A DNA stretch of 64,000 bases from contig CAJNYU010003491.1 in assembly GCA_905331475.1 (NCBI GenBank), forward strand, positions 1 through 64,000, read 5' to 3'. Shown here piece by piece: positions 11,501-26,500 of the stretch. Below the pieces are notes generated by a model. That model saw nothing but the letters and a program-made list of their open reading frames with translations, did no database searches and was not told the DNA's origin. The stretch is from Rotaria socialis. Lineage: Eukaryota > Rotifera > Eurotatoria > Philodinida > Philodinidae. The first letter of the stretch is position 1. Every line of letters starts with the position of its first letter. The position numbers and the translations under genes are program-made.

Positions 11501-14500
11501 AAAACGATGAAAGATGATTTTGAATGTGATTGTCTTTTTAATAGTGTTAAAAAAGCAGCTTCTGCAACTTATACAGATGTTAAACATCAGTCTGTATCAC
11601 TCATGAAAAACAATGTAGAGAAAATAAAAGTACTCGATATCTACATTGACCTACAATCGTCTTATTTTCTTCTGCCTGAAAATGGTGTTTACTATGAGTA
11701 AGCTTTCTTAGTTTATTCCGAACAATTTTATTCAATTATTTGTTGTCAGGGGTTGCCCAGCTATTTGCTTAGACATGGGTCATTTAATTCTAAAACAAAG
11801 CATCAATACCGATCAAAAAGATAAAGAAACTATGGTAAATTTATAGAATTTTAATTTCATTTTTTTCTCTTTTTTTCTCTTTTATTAGGCTAACTATACT
11901 AAATTTCAATTAGAATTGAAAAATTTTCAATTACTCTATGCGAACAAAAGTAAATAGTATTCGTTCTTATTCGAAATAAATCGATTTTCTAATTGTTTAG
12001 ATGAAAATTGGCAAGACGCACGTCAACAAGAAAGTACTCATTTACATTTAATTAAACCAATCACACTCTACATAAATCTTTACAAATGTATCTTTACGGA
12101 TAGTATCAATCTGCCTCTGTATGCTGTATTTTTAACACAAATTTTGTTTAATCACCATTCTATTTTGTAGTTGGAAGATTTCAGGACAAATTCCAGCTAT
12201 AAATATGCGTATTTCGGACATGCGTCTATTCAATATTGTAAAACATATGCAATCACTTCCACTTCCAGAATCTAAAAAGCAATCGAAAACAAACGAGGCT
12301 GAAACGTGGACAAGAGTACCTTCAATTGATATTACGCAGTTGACATTAGAAACCATCGAGAATATGGCACACCTGAAAAAGTTGCTTCCGACAGTAGCTG
12401 ATGAAAGCCAAGAAATTGTTGAGAAAGTCCAAGAACAATTTGCACAATTCGAAGCTAATTTTAAAATTTCACAGGTAATTATGAGCACAATTTTTTAAAA
12501 CTCCGCTTCTCTTGATTAAACGAAAACTATGTCTAAACGAACGTTTGATTACTCCGAAAAGAAATTTGAACTACAACACCATTGATTGTTCTATAGAATT
12601 TATTTGTTTCTCTGTAAATCTCCCTTATTTAGATTGAAATTTTATTGGAAGAAGAAAGAGAAAATCAAAGTTATCCCATTTTTCGAATTTCCCTCGTATC
12701 AATATGTGCTCAAACATGTATTAAAACATTCGATATCGAATTGGAAGTATCATTACATGATTTTATTATTTATCATGAACAATTTATAACAAAAGATAAT
12801 CAGCATCTGCGATTTCTCGCTGCTCAACATGAAAAAAATCAAGTAGACGTTAAAATGAACTCAAAAGAATTAGTTAGCATACATATTCTACATACATCAC
12901 CAGACAATCCACTATTTAAATCACCGCAATATAATGGAATAGAAAATAAAGTTCGCATACAGTTGAATAAACTCATTTTTACGATGCACTTAGAAGCGTT
13001 ATTATCCATTATGAAGTTTCAAAATAATATCATGGAAAAATGGCCGCGTGCAACTGTTGAAGAACAAGCTGAGAAAACCTTAGAAGAACATGAAACCGTA
13101 TCAACTCTCAGCAAATTTATGAAGACAAACAGTAAGAATATTCTCTTGAATTTCAAAATGAGCTTTTTGCTTTCCCGTTAAAGATATCTCAACTGCAACA
13201 ACACTCGAAATGGAAGCAAATTTAGAACAATTCCATATAGTTATTGCAACGATAGATACTCAAATGTTTGAGGTTTACGTTCATGGTTTGATCTTGTTGT
13301 TAAATTTTTCCTCTGAGAAATTGTTTTATTTACAGGTATCAACGCTAATGTTCGACATCAATCTGATCAAACGCTCGTCAATTTAGTTCTGACCGATTTT
13401 TGTATAGTCGATCCTCATACCGATGCTCGATTTCGCAAGGTCAGTGTTTATTTAATTGTACTGAAAGTGAACTACAGGAAGCAAGGAGAACTATAGATTT
13501 CCTATGCAGAGATTTTATTCGTACATCTCGACTTCGTATTTATATGTGTTTCATTTAGATTATTTCACAACAAAGTGGAGACAAAGAGTTGTTTTCAGCT
13601 TCTATGGTTCTATTTAACTATCCAAAACGCTACAAAAAGACTCTTGATGATGTTGATTCTAGTCTCAAAATTAATTTTGCAAAAGCAAACATCGTTTTAC
13701 TCTACAAACACATTAATCAAATAATGGTATGTGCCCGTGGACATTCACAACTGACGTCGTTTATCTTTTAAATTATAATATAGGGATTTCTTGATGCATT
13801 GGATATAACAAAGGCAGCACTGGAACTTGCTTCAAATCAAGCTAATCATGTTTACGAACAAGCACAAAAGTTACAAAAACAAGCGTTTAAACTACGTCTC
13901 GATGCTACATTTAATGCACCGAATATCATCGTTCCAATAAATGCCTATGCAGACGAAGCACTATTTCTCGATTTAGGAAAAATTAATTTAGCAACGAATT
14001 TTATCGACGATCAAAATACATCGCTTGTTGAACAACAACAAATCAAAATTGAAAATGTTCTTGTAACTCGTGTTAAACTGGATAAAAATAACGAAGTAGA
14101 AAGTGGAATCACTTTGCTCGATTGTGCCAACTTCAAAATAGTCATTGATCGACTTTTAGATCTTGAAAAAATCAAATCTTCAGCACAAATTTCAATAGCA
14201 ATGCAATTAGATCTAATTCATGTAGATTATTTCAAAAACCTCAGTTGAATTTGTATTTTTCTTTCGTTCATTTCTTTTAGTTTCAATTAGCTAAAACCGA
14301 TTATTTATGTGCAATGAAAATACTCGCGGAAAATTTTCATGATCAAACAACAACGAATGTTGTTCTCGAACAATACAGTTATCGACAGGACGAACAAAAG
14401 CGAGAAGAAAATGCTTTACGAAATACTGCTGCGATTCAAAAACAAAACGGTTTAATATTTTTCATAGTTCGAAAAATATAAACAAAATATTTTATCTTTT

Positions 14501-17500
14501 TCTTCTAGAATGCAAGACCGACGAAATATTCGAAAAAATAAAAATTCAAGCAGGCCTCACAAAACTTGCAGTTACACTGTATCTCGGTGAATCGAAATTG
14601 GTCTGCTGTTTGTTTTTTTATTATTATTTTTGCATTTACTTTACTATCCTTTCGAATATAGATCGAGCGTTATGAAAAACATGATAAAAAATTGGCATTA
14701 GCATATGTAGAAGTCGATGTACTTGACGTTCTCCTTCGGCAATGTTCCGATTCAAGTTTTAAAGTCACAGCAAGTGTAAAAGACATTCGATTTGATGATA
14801 TACGAGAAGCCGATAAAGTCGGTGCCGTTGTACATATGATCGATCGACATTTTACTGTTGATCCAAATGCATACATGCTTAATACAAGTCTAGAATTTAA
14901 ACCGGAAAATAAAACACGCTCAGTAGCTCAACAACTACGTAAGTCTATTAAATAAATAATGAGTAAATAAATAAATAAATAAATACTTTTTCTTTTTTTC
15001 GATGGTAGTAAATGCTAAATTGGAAAGTCTTTATATTTGTATTAAATTGGATTATTTAATGATATTAAAAGAATTTTTCATGTCAGATTTACCCATAATT
15101 GATAAAAATCTGCAGATATCCAATGATAATATTCAAACTAGAACAATATCTAAGCAATATCAATCGAGTGAAACGTCTACAGCATCCGTAATTGACACCA
15201 GAATTGAAATTGTTGTTAAAAATCCAGAAATTATTTTACTCGAAGATCAGCACAATGCTAACTCTCATTGTATTGTACTTAACGTAAGCGATACAACTAG
15301 GAATCGAGTTGCAATAGGATAGTTTTTATTTTGCTTCACTTCTAGTTTGCACTGAAGATGCGCGTGATGAACTTCGGCTATGATACAAAAGTATTCGGTT
15401 CATTAAACGACTTGACAATTTATACTTCGAATTTTGCTGAACTGAAATCGTCGAAAGTTAAATATCGAGTATGGAAATAAACATACGACTTTCTTTGTTC
15501 TTTTTTTTGAGTTTATGATTGTTTAGATTTTACAACCAGCAACAGTTGATCTAGCAGTAATTATGGATTTGGAACAACAAAAAATTGACATTCGTTGTTC
15601 ACATATTCTTATTAATATTATGCCAGTTGCGGTTCGCATACTTATTGGAGTTACTAATTCATTAAGTAAACCTCCGGTAAATTTCGAAGAGTTAGTATTA
15701 TGAAACGTGCATTCGACGTTGTTTTTTAGCCAACAAGTAAACAAGAGAAATTCGATACTCAAAATATGTTTGATCCAAAAGCGTTTAACGAATCTGATTT
15801 TTGGTATTTGAAAGGTAAACGTTCGTATGATTTATTTTAGAGTACGCATGCATAAGGACCGCCAGTATAAGGCACATAATATTGAATAAATTTTGACATA
15901 TTTAGAAGGCTTGAGTGGTATTTCAGCACAAGAAAAATCTCTTGTTAAACAGCAGAAGAACGTAGAAAAGTATCTTACTGAACAAGTACACATATAGTTA
16001 ATCCTATTTTTCTTTCAATATTCCTGTATTCGATTAGTTTGTGTTAACATTAACAACTATGGAAATAAAACTTGATATTGGTTTTGGTTCTGTAACAAAA
16101 TCGGTTGTTGCTATGTGTCTATCGAATTCGACTGTTAATGTTAAAAATTGGTCAGATGAGGTATAAGATTGTTTATTGTGATTTGTAGACACGCGACTAT
16201 ATTTTAGATGACTGCTTCATTGACAATGGACATCGAAGCAGCTTTATACAACGAACATACTCTAGCATGGGAACCACTTATTGAGCCAATACTAGACGAA
16301 AACCAAATGCATCTTGCCCCATTGAGTGTTATGTGTTCAATAAAACCTGTGAGTTCTAAATGTGTTTCATGGTCGATAGACTTTTTATATGCGTACTTTT
16401 TTTAAAATAATAATGACTTGATAATAAAAATGATTTAGATACTACCGATTGTTGATCGTGTTGAATCATCATCATCAAAAAAAGGAAAACAAGAAAAAAT
16501 AGTTCTTGGCCTTGATGCTAAACAATTGATATTTATTCGAACTCAGCAATTATTAAATATCACTATAACAAAAACAGGTCTTGAACTTATGGCAAATCTA
16601 TCATCTCTATTCAATGATATTTATAATCAACGTTTACCTAAAAATATTGACAATAATGAATCAATGTTAACATTAATGAATTTAACGGGACAACCGATTT
16701 GTATTGAGAATCTCAATGGTCTCGAAGTAATTTTATTTACAAAGAAAATTTCGATTGAATATTTTTCTTTTGATTCTTTTAAGTTTACTAATAATATTAC
16801 ATGGACTTCGACAATTATCCAACAAAGTGAATCAATTCCATTGACTGCATCTGCTGAACGATTATCATCAGTTTATCGACTTTCTGTGATCGAAAAACAA
16901 ACTTCTGAATATCGACAAGAATTTTCTGTTCAAGTAAACTTTTATTTTTATCGTTTCGTTTATTTATTTGGTCGTAATTTAGATTGATAATAATGTTAAA
17001 TTGATAAGTATTAATCGAACATGGCAACGCATATATGATATAAAACCATCAACGCATTTAAATTTCCCAATTCAATTACTTTGTGATACTCAAATCGATC
17101 AAAACCGACGACGCGTTACTCTCAGTTCAATTGTCAAAGTTTGATATGATACAAAATTTTGAAATCATTATTTATTCTCCTGATTTTAGATCTACAATAA
17201 CACAACAATACCCATGTTCATCTTAGACCGTGATTCAACTACAGGAAAATCTTACTATCGAATTGAAATCAATGAATATTATTCTGTTCCAATTAACCTT
17301 CTCTATAAAACTAATAACCCATCCATCTTTATTAGCACAGATGAGTACGACACATCTTATTAGAGAATTTAGAATAGGATCTATAATAAAAAAAAACACG
17401 ATATTTAGCTGTCGGGGAAACTACCTTCTAATAGTATGAGTTTTACAAAAGCATGATCCAGTGTGCCATACAGATTTTTCTAATGATCATGACTTTTAAA

Positions 17501-20500
17501 AGATCTAAAAAATAGAGCAAGAAAATTTGTGCATTCGTTGTTATAGAAATGATCAAAGTGGACCGAAGGGTGATTTTTTTGCGTTCGATTGGATGAAGGC
17601 AACAACGCAAGAACAAAAATTAAAATCCAAAAATGGAAAAATATTTCACTTTATTGTATGTATCATCGTCTTACGATAATTTGACGTCTATTTGAATTTT
17701 CTACGGATAGATATGCAAAGAAACAAAAGACGCTTATTCAGAGAATACAGATCAACTGGATCGAATGTCGTACAATATTTATATTCATTCACCAATTCAT
17801 TTGACAAACCTTTTGCCGATTGATATTCAATGCTCGATGACAAATGTAGCGCGAAAAAGTTTGTCTTAAGAGGCTATATTTTTTGTCTTTAATAGACTAC
17901 AGAACATGTTCATCTGACACCAAGTCAGCTACAACATATTTCATCTGGTGGCAAAAATTCGATACTAAAATTTACTGTATGTAATATCAACAAAGCTTTT
18001 GGAATCTACATCTGATTTATTTTTCGGTGTTTAAGATTCCATCTTACAATGGCATTACCTGGACTTCAGATCCTGTTGATTTAGGAATAAAAAAAAGAAA
18101 TAATTCTAATGAACAGATCGTTACGTTTCATGATGTTTTGGCGTCAAACAAACAAGATATATTAGTAAGAACAACAAATGTTTTCATTTTCTTAGCACTC
18201 CTATAGTGATTTTCGAAGAAAATTGAATGAATGTTAAGTTAGAATTGAAGCTCTAGGTTTTGTCCCATGTTATTTTAAGAATGCAATATAATGAGTTAGT
18301 TTTTGGTGATAAAATTTTATATAATCAACTTATGAAGTAACAAATAGAAGAAAGAATTTCACTATAATTTAATGTTTTGCAATAGCGCATGTGTCTATAT
18401 ATGACTACATTACATGAAGTACAGCGTTTATCACTGTATGCACCGTATTGGATTGTCAATCATACTGATCTCAATCTTGAATTTCGAGTATGTTCATGTG
18501 TTACTTTGTTCGTTTTTTGATCGAATAATTCTATTTAAATATATATTTAGATTGGCAACGAAAGAGTTTCGATTAAAAATACTGAAAACGAGTATCTTGT
18601 CTGTCCGGATAAATATAAAAGTGATTCAAGTGAAAAGGTATCATGCTAATTGAAAGAATCCTACGAATTTATCTGGGCTGAATTGATTTCTAGGGTCAAA
18701 TTCGTTTGTATGGCGTGACACAAGATGATTCAGTGAAAAATTGGTCAGAAAAATTTTCACTTGATGTTATCAAAAGTATAGGAATGGCCAGCTGTAAAGG
18801 AGCGAATAATAAAATATATATGGTATGTAATTTTTCTATAGAGATACGCTGTTCCTTTTTTTACGAATCAAAACTTATGAGATTTTTATTATAAACTTTC
18901 CTGATTATGTTCAATGCCAACTTAAAATTGAAAAATCATTTCTCCTAATATTTCTGAGGAAATCCCGCTAAACTGTAACTCGTAGTCTGCATTTTTTCTT
19001 ATAGATTTGTGTCGATATTCAAACGAGTTCATTTGGTTTAACAAAAACTATTATATTATCACCAGCCATGGTGATGACAAACAAAACTTCAGTAGGATGA
19101 TTTTATTCAATATTACGAGTAAACATGTTTCTTACTTGTTAGCTTCCTATTGAAATTGTTGAAAGTTTAATGGGCAAAGAACAAGATAAATGGAAGATAA
19201 TCGAACCTGATGGAGTAAGCAGATATTTATAGAAATATAATCTTTTCTTCATTAGTGATATACTTTTTTTTGAAAGGTTATTCCATTTTGGCCTCAAAAT
19301 TCCAAAGATGGTTTACTACTTGTGCGCTATGCACACAATCAAAAGACGTCGAAACCATTTTCTATGAATAAAAAACATCAAACATTACTGTATACGAATG
19401 ATCAAGATCGCCTAGTTATTTTTGTAGAAGTTATGGCCACTGATTTCGATGGTGTTCGAGTTATTTTTAGCGATTATAAGCAAGGCGATGCACCCGTATT
19501 ACTTGTCAATCATACAGACGACCAATTAATTTCATTTGTTCAAAAAGATGATGAGTAAGTTAAGATTTATTTTCTTTCAGATATTTTCATGCTAGAAAAT
19601 TCCTTCTTTCAACTATAGGAAAACTCAACATTTAGTCCCAAATTATTCCGTCTATTATACATGGGCGGATCCACTAAAAGCACGTGAAATCGTTGTCACC
19701 TGTAATAACCAATCGGTAATTATTGAACTGAATGTAAGTCGGACCTTTTGCTTACTTAATCAAAATATCATCATGGTTTTTAATTTTCTTTTATAGCCGC
19801 ATCAAGGTGTTATCGGTATGAATGAAAACATCGGCACTATTTTCTATGCAGTATTTATTGATGATGTTCAAACTGTATTACTTTTTACATACAATAAGGA
19901 GATTATTGAATCAGTATATAACGTATGTATTGTATTGAATAGACCTTGTAAACTAGTTGACCTCCTCTGAGGTGAAATAGTCTTACACTAAGTGTTTGAA
20001 CAAAACATTCTGTTGACTATTGAATTTGCGTAAAGTAATGTTTATTTGAAATAGTTATCAACTTCAAGTGAATCGATCTGTCGACGCATTCAACTTGGCG
20101 TTCCTAATGTTGGCCTATCACTTGTAAATGATATTACACGAGAAGAACTACTCTATATTAGTTTGAAAAAATCAAAAGTTCTTTGGGTTCAAGTAGGAAA
20201 GTCTCGAGTAAAACCATTAGCCTATAAAATTCATACCAACTTGGAAGAATTGTATAAATCGCACATACAACACATAGAAATAAATCCAACCGATCAAAGT
20301 CTTGTTCATACAAAATATCAAATGCCTGAATATCGCGTACGTTTCTCATGTTCTACGATCGTTTGATTTTCGTATCGAAATCTTTAATAGGAAGTTACCT
20401 TTCATGAGAATACTGCTGAACTAATCAATCAAAAAGGTGAACGTAAATTAGCTAAACGCAAATCTCTCGATGGCCTATGGATTGAATATACATGGTCAAT

Positions 20501-23500
20501 GAAGAATGCAGCGTTGTATGCTCGTATCAATCGTATTCAAATTGATAATCAACTAGAATCTACGAATTTCCAGAGTGCTCTCTATCCGATATTGTCAAAA
20601 AGCGCAGACTCTGATTTAAGTAAGAGATTCATTATTCAAAGAAAAAGAAAAGACATTAAAATGCGTACGATAATTCTTTGACTTTATTTTGTTTTTCTAG
20701 TTGAAAAACCATTTATTGAATTAAGTATTTACGAATCAAAAGCATTACAATCAAATATAATGCATTTTCAGTAAGTGGTGACCGATATTAAAATACGCAT
20801 TCAAGCATAAACAAATGATTTAGATATTGCAAATTACTTATTCAAGAATTTGCACTTCGTGTTGATCAAGGTTTAATATTAGCTATTCTTATTTTTCTCA
20901 GGCAACAAAAGGTTTGTTTTATCTGTGAGAGTTTTAACTTTTTGATGATTCATTTAAATGTTTGATTTGATATATTTCTCAATTGAATAACATCATAGAA
21001 TGCAATAACACCTATGATCGATATGGATCAGGATTTAGAACACATTCACAAATCACTTCAAGCTATTGTTAAAGCTCAAACTGATACGTCGACGAATGAA
21101 ACTCGAATGTTCTTTGACAATATACATTTATCGCCACTCAAAGTATCTATTGAAAGTTCATTATGTTTTGTCTGAACTCAATCTTTTGGTTTTATGATAG
21201 ATTCATGTTAGTTTTTCAATGCATGGATCTAAACCGAATGAAGAATTGTTTGCTGAATATCCGTTTCACGAGCATTCGAAAAGGACCTCTTGAAAAAAAA
21301 CAAATTTGCTTGAAAATTCTTTCGGTGCTGGTGAGGAAATTCGAAAATCAGGTGAGTTTTTACAACGCATTGAAAATATTCCATACAGAAACTATGTAGT
21401 TTTACGTGTATTATTAAATAAACGACAGTAAAGCTAAAGTTGGTCATACACCATACTCTCAAGATAGAAAATATTGTACTTAATACTTGTTCATTGAAAA
21501 GTTACCTGACGAAGGTAAGAATTTTTCCCGAATTGTTTCTAGCTAGACACGCAAATCTAGGGGTAATATTTTCTGTCACAACCATCTTTGCAATGAGAAG
21601 TCACCAAAATAACGCTCCGAATGGGCAGTTAAAAAAACATTTCGATCTAATTAATAAATCCTAAGATTTTACTATTAGAATTATAAACTTACTTGAAATA
21701 TCGAGAGACTAGTTTGTTTACAGGTGCTTTCTCGATTGCATGGCAGCAAACGATAAGGCACTCATAGTATCGTCAAACGTGACTAAAAACACATTGCGAA
21801 CAATCTCTATTAAATTCTAAACACTGCTATTCGTTTCACCTTTGTTGCGGTGCTTATATGTATCTTCATGCATTGAATGATGTGGGTGTGCTCCTAACAA
21901 TGAATAATAATCAGAGTAGGTTTATTGAAAAACTGTGAAAAGAAAATTTATAGCTTCTTTTTTCTATAGTCAACATTATACATCGCTACTTTAATTAGTG
22001 GGTGTGTTGATGGAAGTGATTTTTGTCGGATTGCAAGTGCTTTCTCTAGAAATTCCAATGCTTTCAAGTAGTCGCCCTTTTTGTCATACACTTGGCCGAT
22101 ATTAGCAAAAGTAATAGCGAAACTCGGATGATCTGCAGGCAAACTTTTTTTCTTAATTTCCAGATCTTTCTCGTAACATTCAAGTGCTTTTGAGTATTCA
22201 CCCATTTTTTGATATATTTGGCCTATGTTGCTGAACGCAATAGCCGAGTTGGGATGATTTGGAGGCAGAGCTATTTCTACTATTTTAAGTGTTTTCTCAT
22301 AAGATTCAGTTGCCTTTGTGTAGTTACCCATACCACCATACACAAGCCCAATGGTGTTGTAGCTGATAGCCAGATCGGGATGATTCGGCGGTAGAGGTTT
22401 TTTCTTGATTTCTAAATCCTTTACGGAAAATTCAAGTGCTTTCGAGTAGTTGCCCTGTTGATAATAGACCGAACTTATGTTGCCGTAAGTAATAGCCATA
22501 TCAGCATCATCTTCTGGTAGACTTGTTTGGTCGATTGCGAGAGATACTTCGAGCAGCTTAGCTGCTTCTTCATACTTTCCTTGTTCACTTTTTAGTCGGC
22601 CAAGTTGGTGGTAGAAGAACGCTCTATCGGTGTCTTTTGATGCATGTTCCAATAGTGAGTTATATAATTTTTCGGCCTTGTCGAATTGACCTATTTTAAT
22701 CAGCAATTTACCCAATCGTGTCCAACCTGTGAAGCCTGAAGCTTCTTCTCTTATAAGTTCTGTAGGTTCACGGAGTTGTTTGTCGTCATCTGACGTGAGT
22801 ATAAGATCCACTTGGTATAGTGGACGTTCGCTATCGAGTTTTTCAATGCTATTTATTCGAAAAACGGTATGCATCGAAAATAGGATCTCAGCTTCTGTCT
22901 TGAAATAGCTTATCTCCTGAATGGAGGCGAATGGGCTCGATTGAATCGAGGGATCAATCAAAATTTGAAAAAGAATGCCTATCATATTGGGCATTTTTAA
23001 GGCTTTTTGGGCGAAACCAAGTGATATACCTCTGTTTGTACTAGTAGATAGGAAATTATTGAAAGATATAAGGCCATTTTTGTTTTTTTCAAGTTGGCTG
23101 AAGTCGGTTGACGTTAATCCTTGTCCCCTATAAACTTGGAAGATATTACCATGATACTTATCAACTTGCGTCTTATGTATTTTTTCGATCTGTTGATGTA
23201 GATCACAAAGAAAAAATCCCATTCGAATCATAATATCGCCATTGAGTGTTCTCAAAGCTCCGTTGAGCATTTTATAAGTGAAACACTCGCGGGTATACCA
23301 CGAAATGGCGTTTTCTGGACGATAAGCATGTTGGAATTCATTGATAATCTTTATTTCTTTGTCATTGCCTCGATATTCTTCTAGGCGAAATTTGATCAGG
23401 TCTTTCATATCATGATCACCAAACTCCATTTGAAGGAGTATTTCCTTGAATATTTGTGAATACATAAAGGTGGGTTCCAGCTGATTGAGTTTTCTATTGG

Positions 23501-26500
23501 AATCTTCTTCATTCACACTAACAATGCTGACGGATATGTTGTCCTGATTACATTCCTTGACTGCATGCTGCAATTCGTCACATATTGGCTCGATCGACGT
23601 ATACACACCTTTGATTTTCTTCCAATTTTTGGCCCATTCTTCATGAAACTGTTTACGGCTACAAAATACAGACACATCATTCAATTTTGGCAAGGGATGA
23701 ATGTCTGGCAGTAGATGTTGTCCTAATGCACCAGAGGAGATGACAAATGTTGTCTCCTCTTTATTGTCATTTAGTAATTGAATGCATTCAGTAGATGTAG
23801 TGCATGTACTCACTTGATTGACTGCACCGCGCAGTTGCGTCAACACATGTTGGCAATCTGCGTTGTTTAGGTCAATGTTTGCATCAGCCCACACAACCAG
23901 ATAGTTTTCAATCGTTCGACATTTTTGTCGCATTGTAGCTGGTGACATTTGAGTAGCTTGCATCGATCATTGTGCACTCATGACCGATGCTATTCTTGGC
24001 GTTTGATCAGTATTCGACTAGAATGAATTGCAGATTGTTGCTGAGGCAAAAATCGCCCACCTACTCATCAATTATTGCCGTAAATCTTGTCTGTTAATTT
24101 TATGGTACGTATATACGTATGTCAATAACAAAATAAAAAGAATAAAAATCAAACAACATTATCCACCTTCATAACTACTTTTTTCAACTAAAGTTTTTGC
24201 TAGCCTTGAAGTAACAGTTACTGAAGAGCACATGCGCTTGATAAATTATCAAACGCAATATAAATCTGTTTTCCTTTCCTACGAAATGACTTTTGTTCTT
24301 GTTGCCTTTAACCATCAATAAAAGATTTATGTTTTTATATATGTAAAGCGCTGCGGCAAATTCTACCGCAATAATCTTTCGGATGTACTTATGAGAGTGT
24401 GTACGAACTAGTGTTAAAGAGATATTGACGATGAAGTCAATTACTTTTCAACTAAACTTGATTTTTTCAGTGTATCCAATAGTTATTGCCACCGCATTGT
24501 TAGTTAAATTAAATCTAGAAAACTCAGTTAAAATACTTTTGCGACCTTCAAAACTGGCTGAACTCTACATTTATAAGGGAAATAAAGCATTCATTTGTTT
24601 GAATAGCAGATCTAATTTTTTTGCACCGTAATCCCAAAGCCACCTTGATAGGATTCATATTTGTAGGATTTTATTTAAAATTCTAACTATGATTTTTATT
24701 TTTGAATTTCAACATTATTAAACCGAGCACAGGAATTTGAGTTAGTCGCTTCCATCTTTAGATAATGCTGAAACTATTAGCGTGATGTAGGATGGATGGT
24801 TTAGATAGTTAAACAAGAAATTGATGCTGCCTCTTTATTGATACAACTGAATTTTTCTTTGCTTAAAATTTCAACTGGATAGAACAGGAATATTTGTTTG
24901 AAGCTTTTCTTGATAGGTCTTTCTATTAAAAGAAAGCATTGTGTATGTTATGTAATTGCGTTTTCAGTGCACATGTCTACTGCAGATATGACATTGTTTG
25001 GCGTATTTTTCTTGTGTCTGATATGTATCTATTACGAAAAAGTTCATACTCGAACTCTATGAGACGCGTAGAATTAGAGAAGTCAAATGCGTAAGGCGAA
25101 TCTTGATCAGACGTCTTTTATCAATAGTGTCTTGTTGGATTTCTCTTGCGAACATTGAATGTAGCAGAAGTAAAAGATGTTATTCTCAGGTAAATATCTT
25201 TCGTAACGTTAATTAATGAAATTGACTTTTGTTACATACACCCAATTAGATTGGGTTTCTATGAAAGATCATTCGATCGATTCACCGTAACTAAGTTGCA
25301 AAATCAAGTTTCAGCACATTATCAAAATCAATTCTTTAAACAAATTCATGTTCTTGTACTCGGCTTGGATGTATTAGGCAATCCACTTGGCATCATTCTC
25401 GGTCTAGCTGAAGGAGTGGAATCATTATTTTATGAACCATACAAAGTCAATATTATTGATTTTTGCTTTGTGTTTAGTATTTACTTGTAATTATTTAGGG
25501 TGCGATCGAAGGTCCACTTGAATTTGCTGAAGGTATGGCTACCGGTGTTTTAACATTAGTCGGTTCAACGGTAGGCACTGCTGTTGGCGCAGTTTCAAGA
25601 ATAACCAGTGTGCTTGGAAAAAGTTTAGCAACACTTACATTTGACGACGAATATAAAGATTCACGTATTCGTCACAGACAACCAACAGCCAACGTTGTAA
25701 CCGATATTGCTGCCGGTGGAAAGAATGTAGTTATGGTGAGCTTTTCTTGAACTATAGAAGTATGCTAAAAAAGCACTTACAATATATAGAGACTCTTTGT
25801 ACGTCTTTTTTTGACACAATTTTTCGAGAACAATCTAAATTAATATTGACTCCATTTGTAGGACTCTCTAAAGACATTTATGTTAATAGGGATTCGTTCA
25901 TGGTGTAACTGGAGTCGTAACAAAGCCAGTGGCTGGTGCAGCACGATCTGGTGCTTTGGGTTTCGTCAAAGGCTTAGGAAAAGGTGTAATAGGTCTTGTA
26001 GCACAGCCCGCTGGCGGTATTGTTGATTTTGCGAGCACTTCACTCGATGCAGTTAAACGGTACTAGAGGAAATTGGCAACTGCATGTAATCATCAATTAT
26101 ACTTTGTTATTTTTTAAATAGTACGGCTACTCAAGAACATATTGTTCGTCGTGTTCGATACCCACGCCATGTCAGTCACGATGGTCTTGTTCGGCCGTAT
26201 ATTTTTCATGAAGCGATGGGTTTATATATTCTAAATGTAAACTGAGACCTTTTATTTGTGTTTGTTTGTTTTCATTTATTAGTTCTTATCTAATTGCAGC
26301 GACTTGATAATAGACGATATACCAAGACTGATACGTATATTGCTCATATTACATGTTCAGATAGTCCACCAAGTTGGCTTATGGCTACCTCAAAGTATCT
26401 TTTTTCCAAAATTTTTATTAAGCTAATTTTTTCTTTTAGACGCATTCTATTTGTGACCGAAATTTCAATTTTTGGGACTTATAATATTGATTGGAAAATG

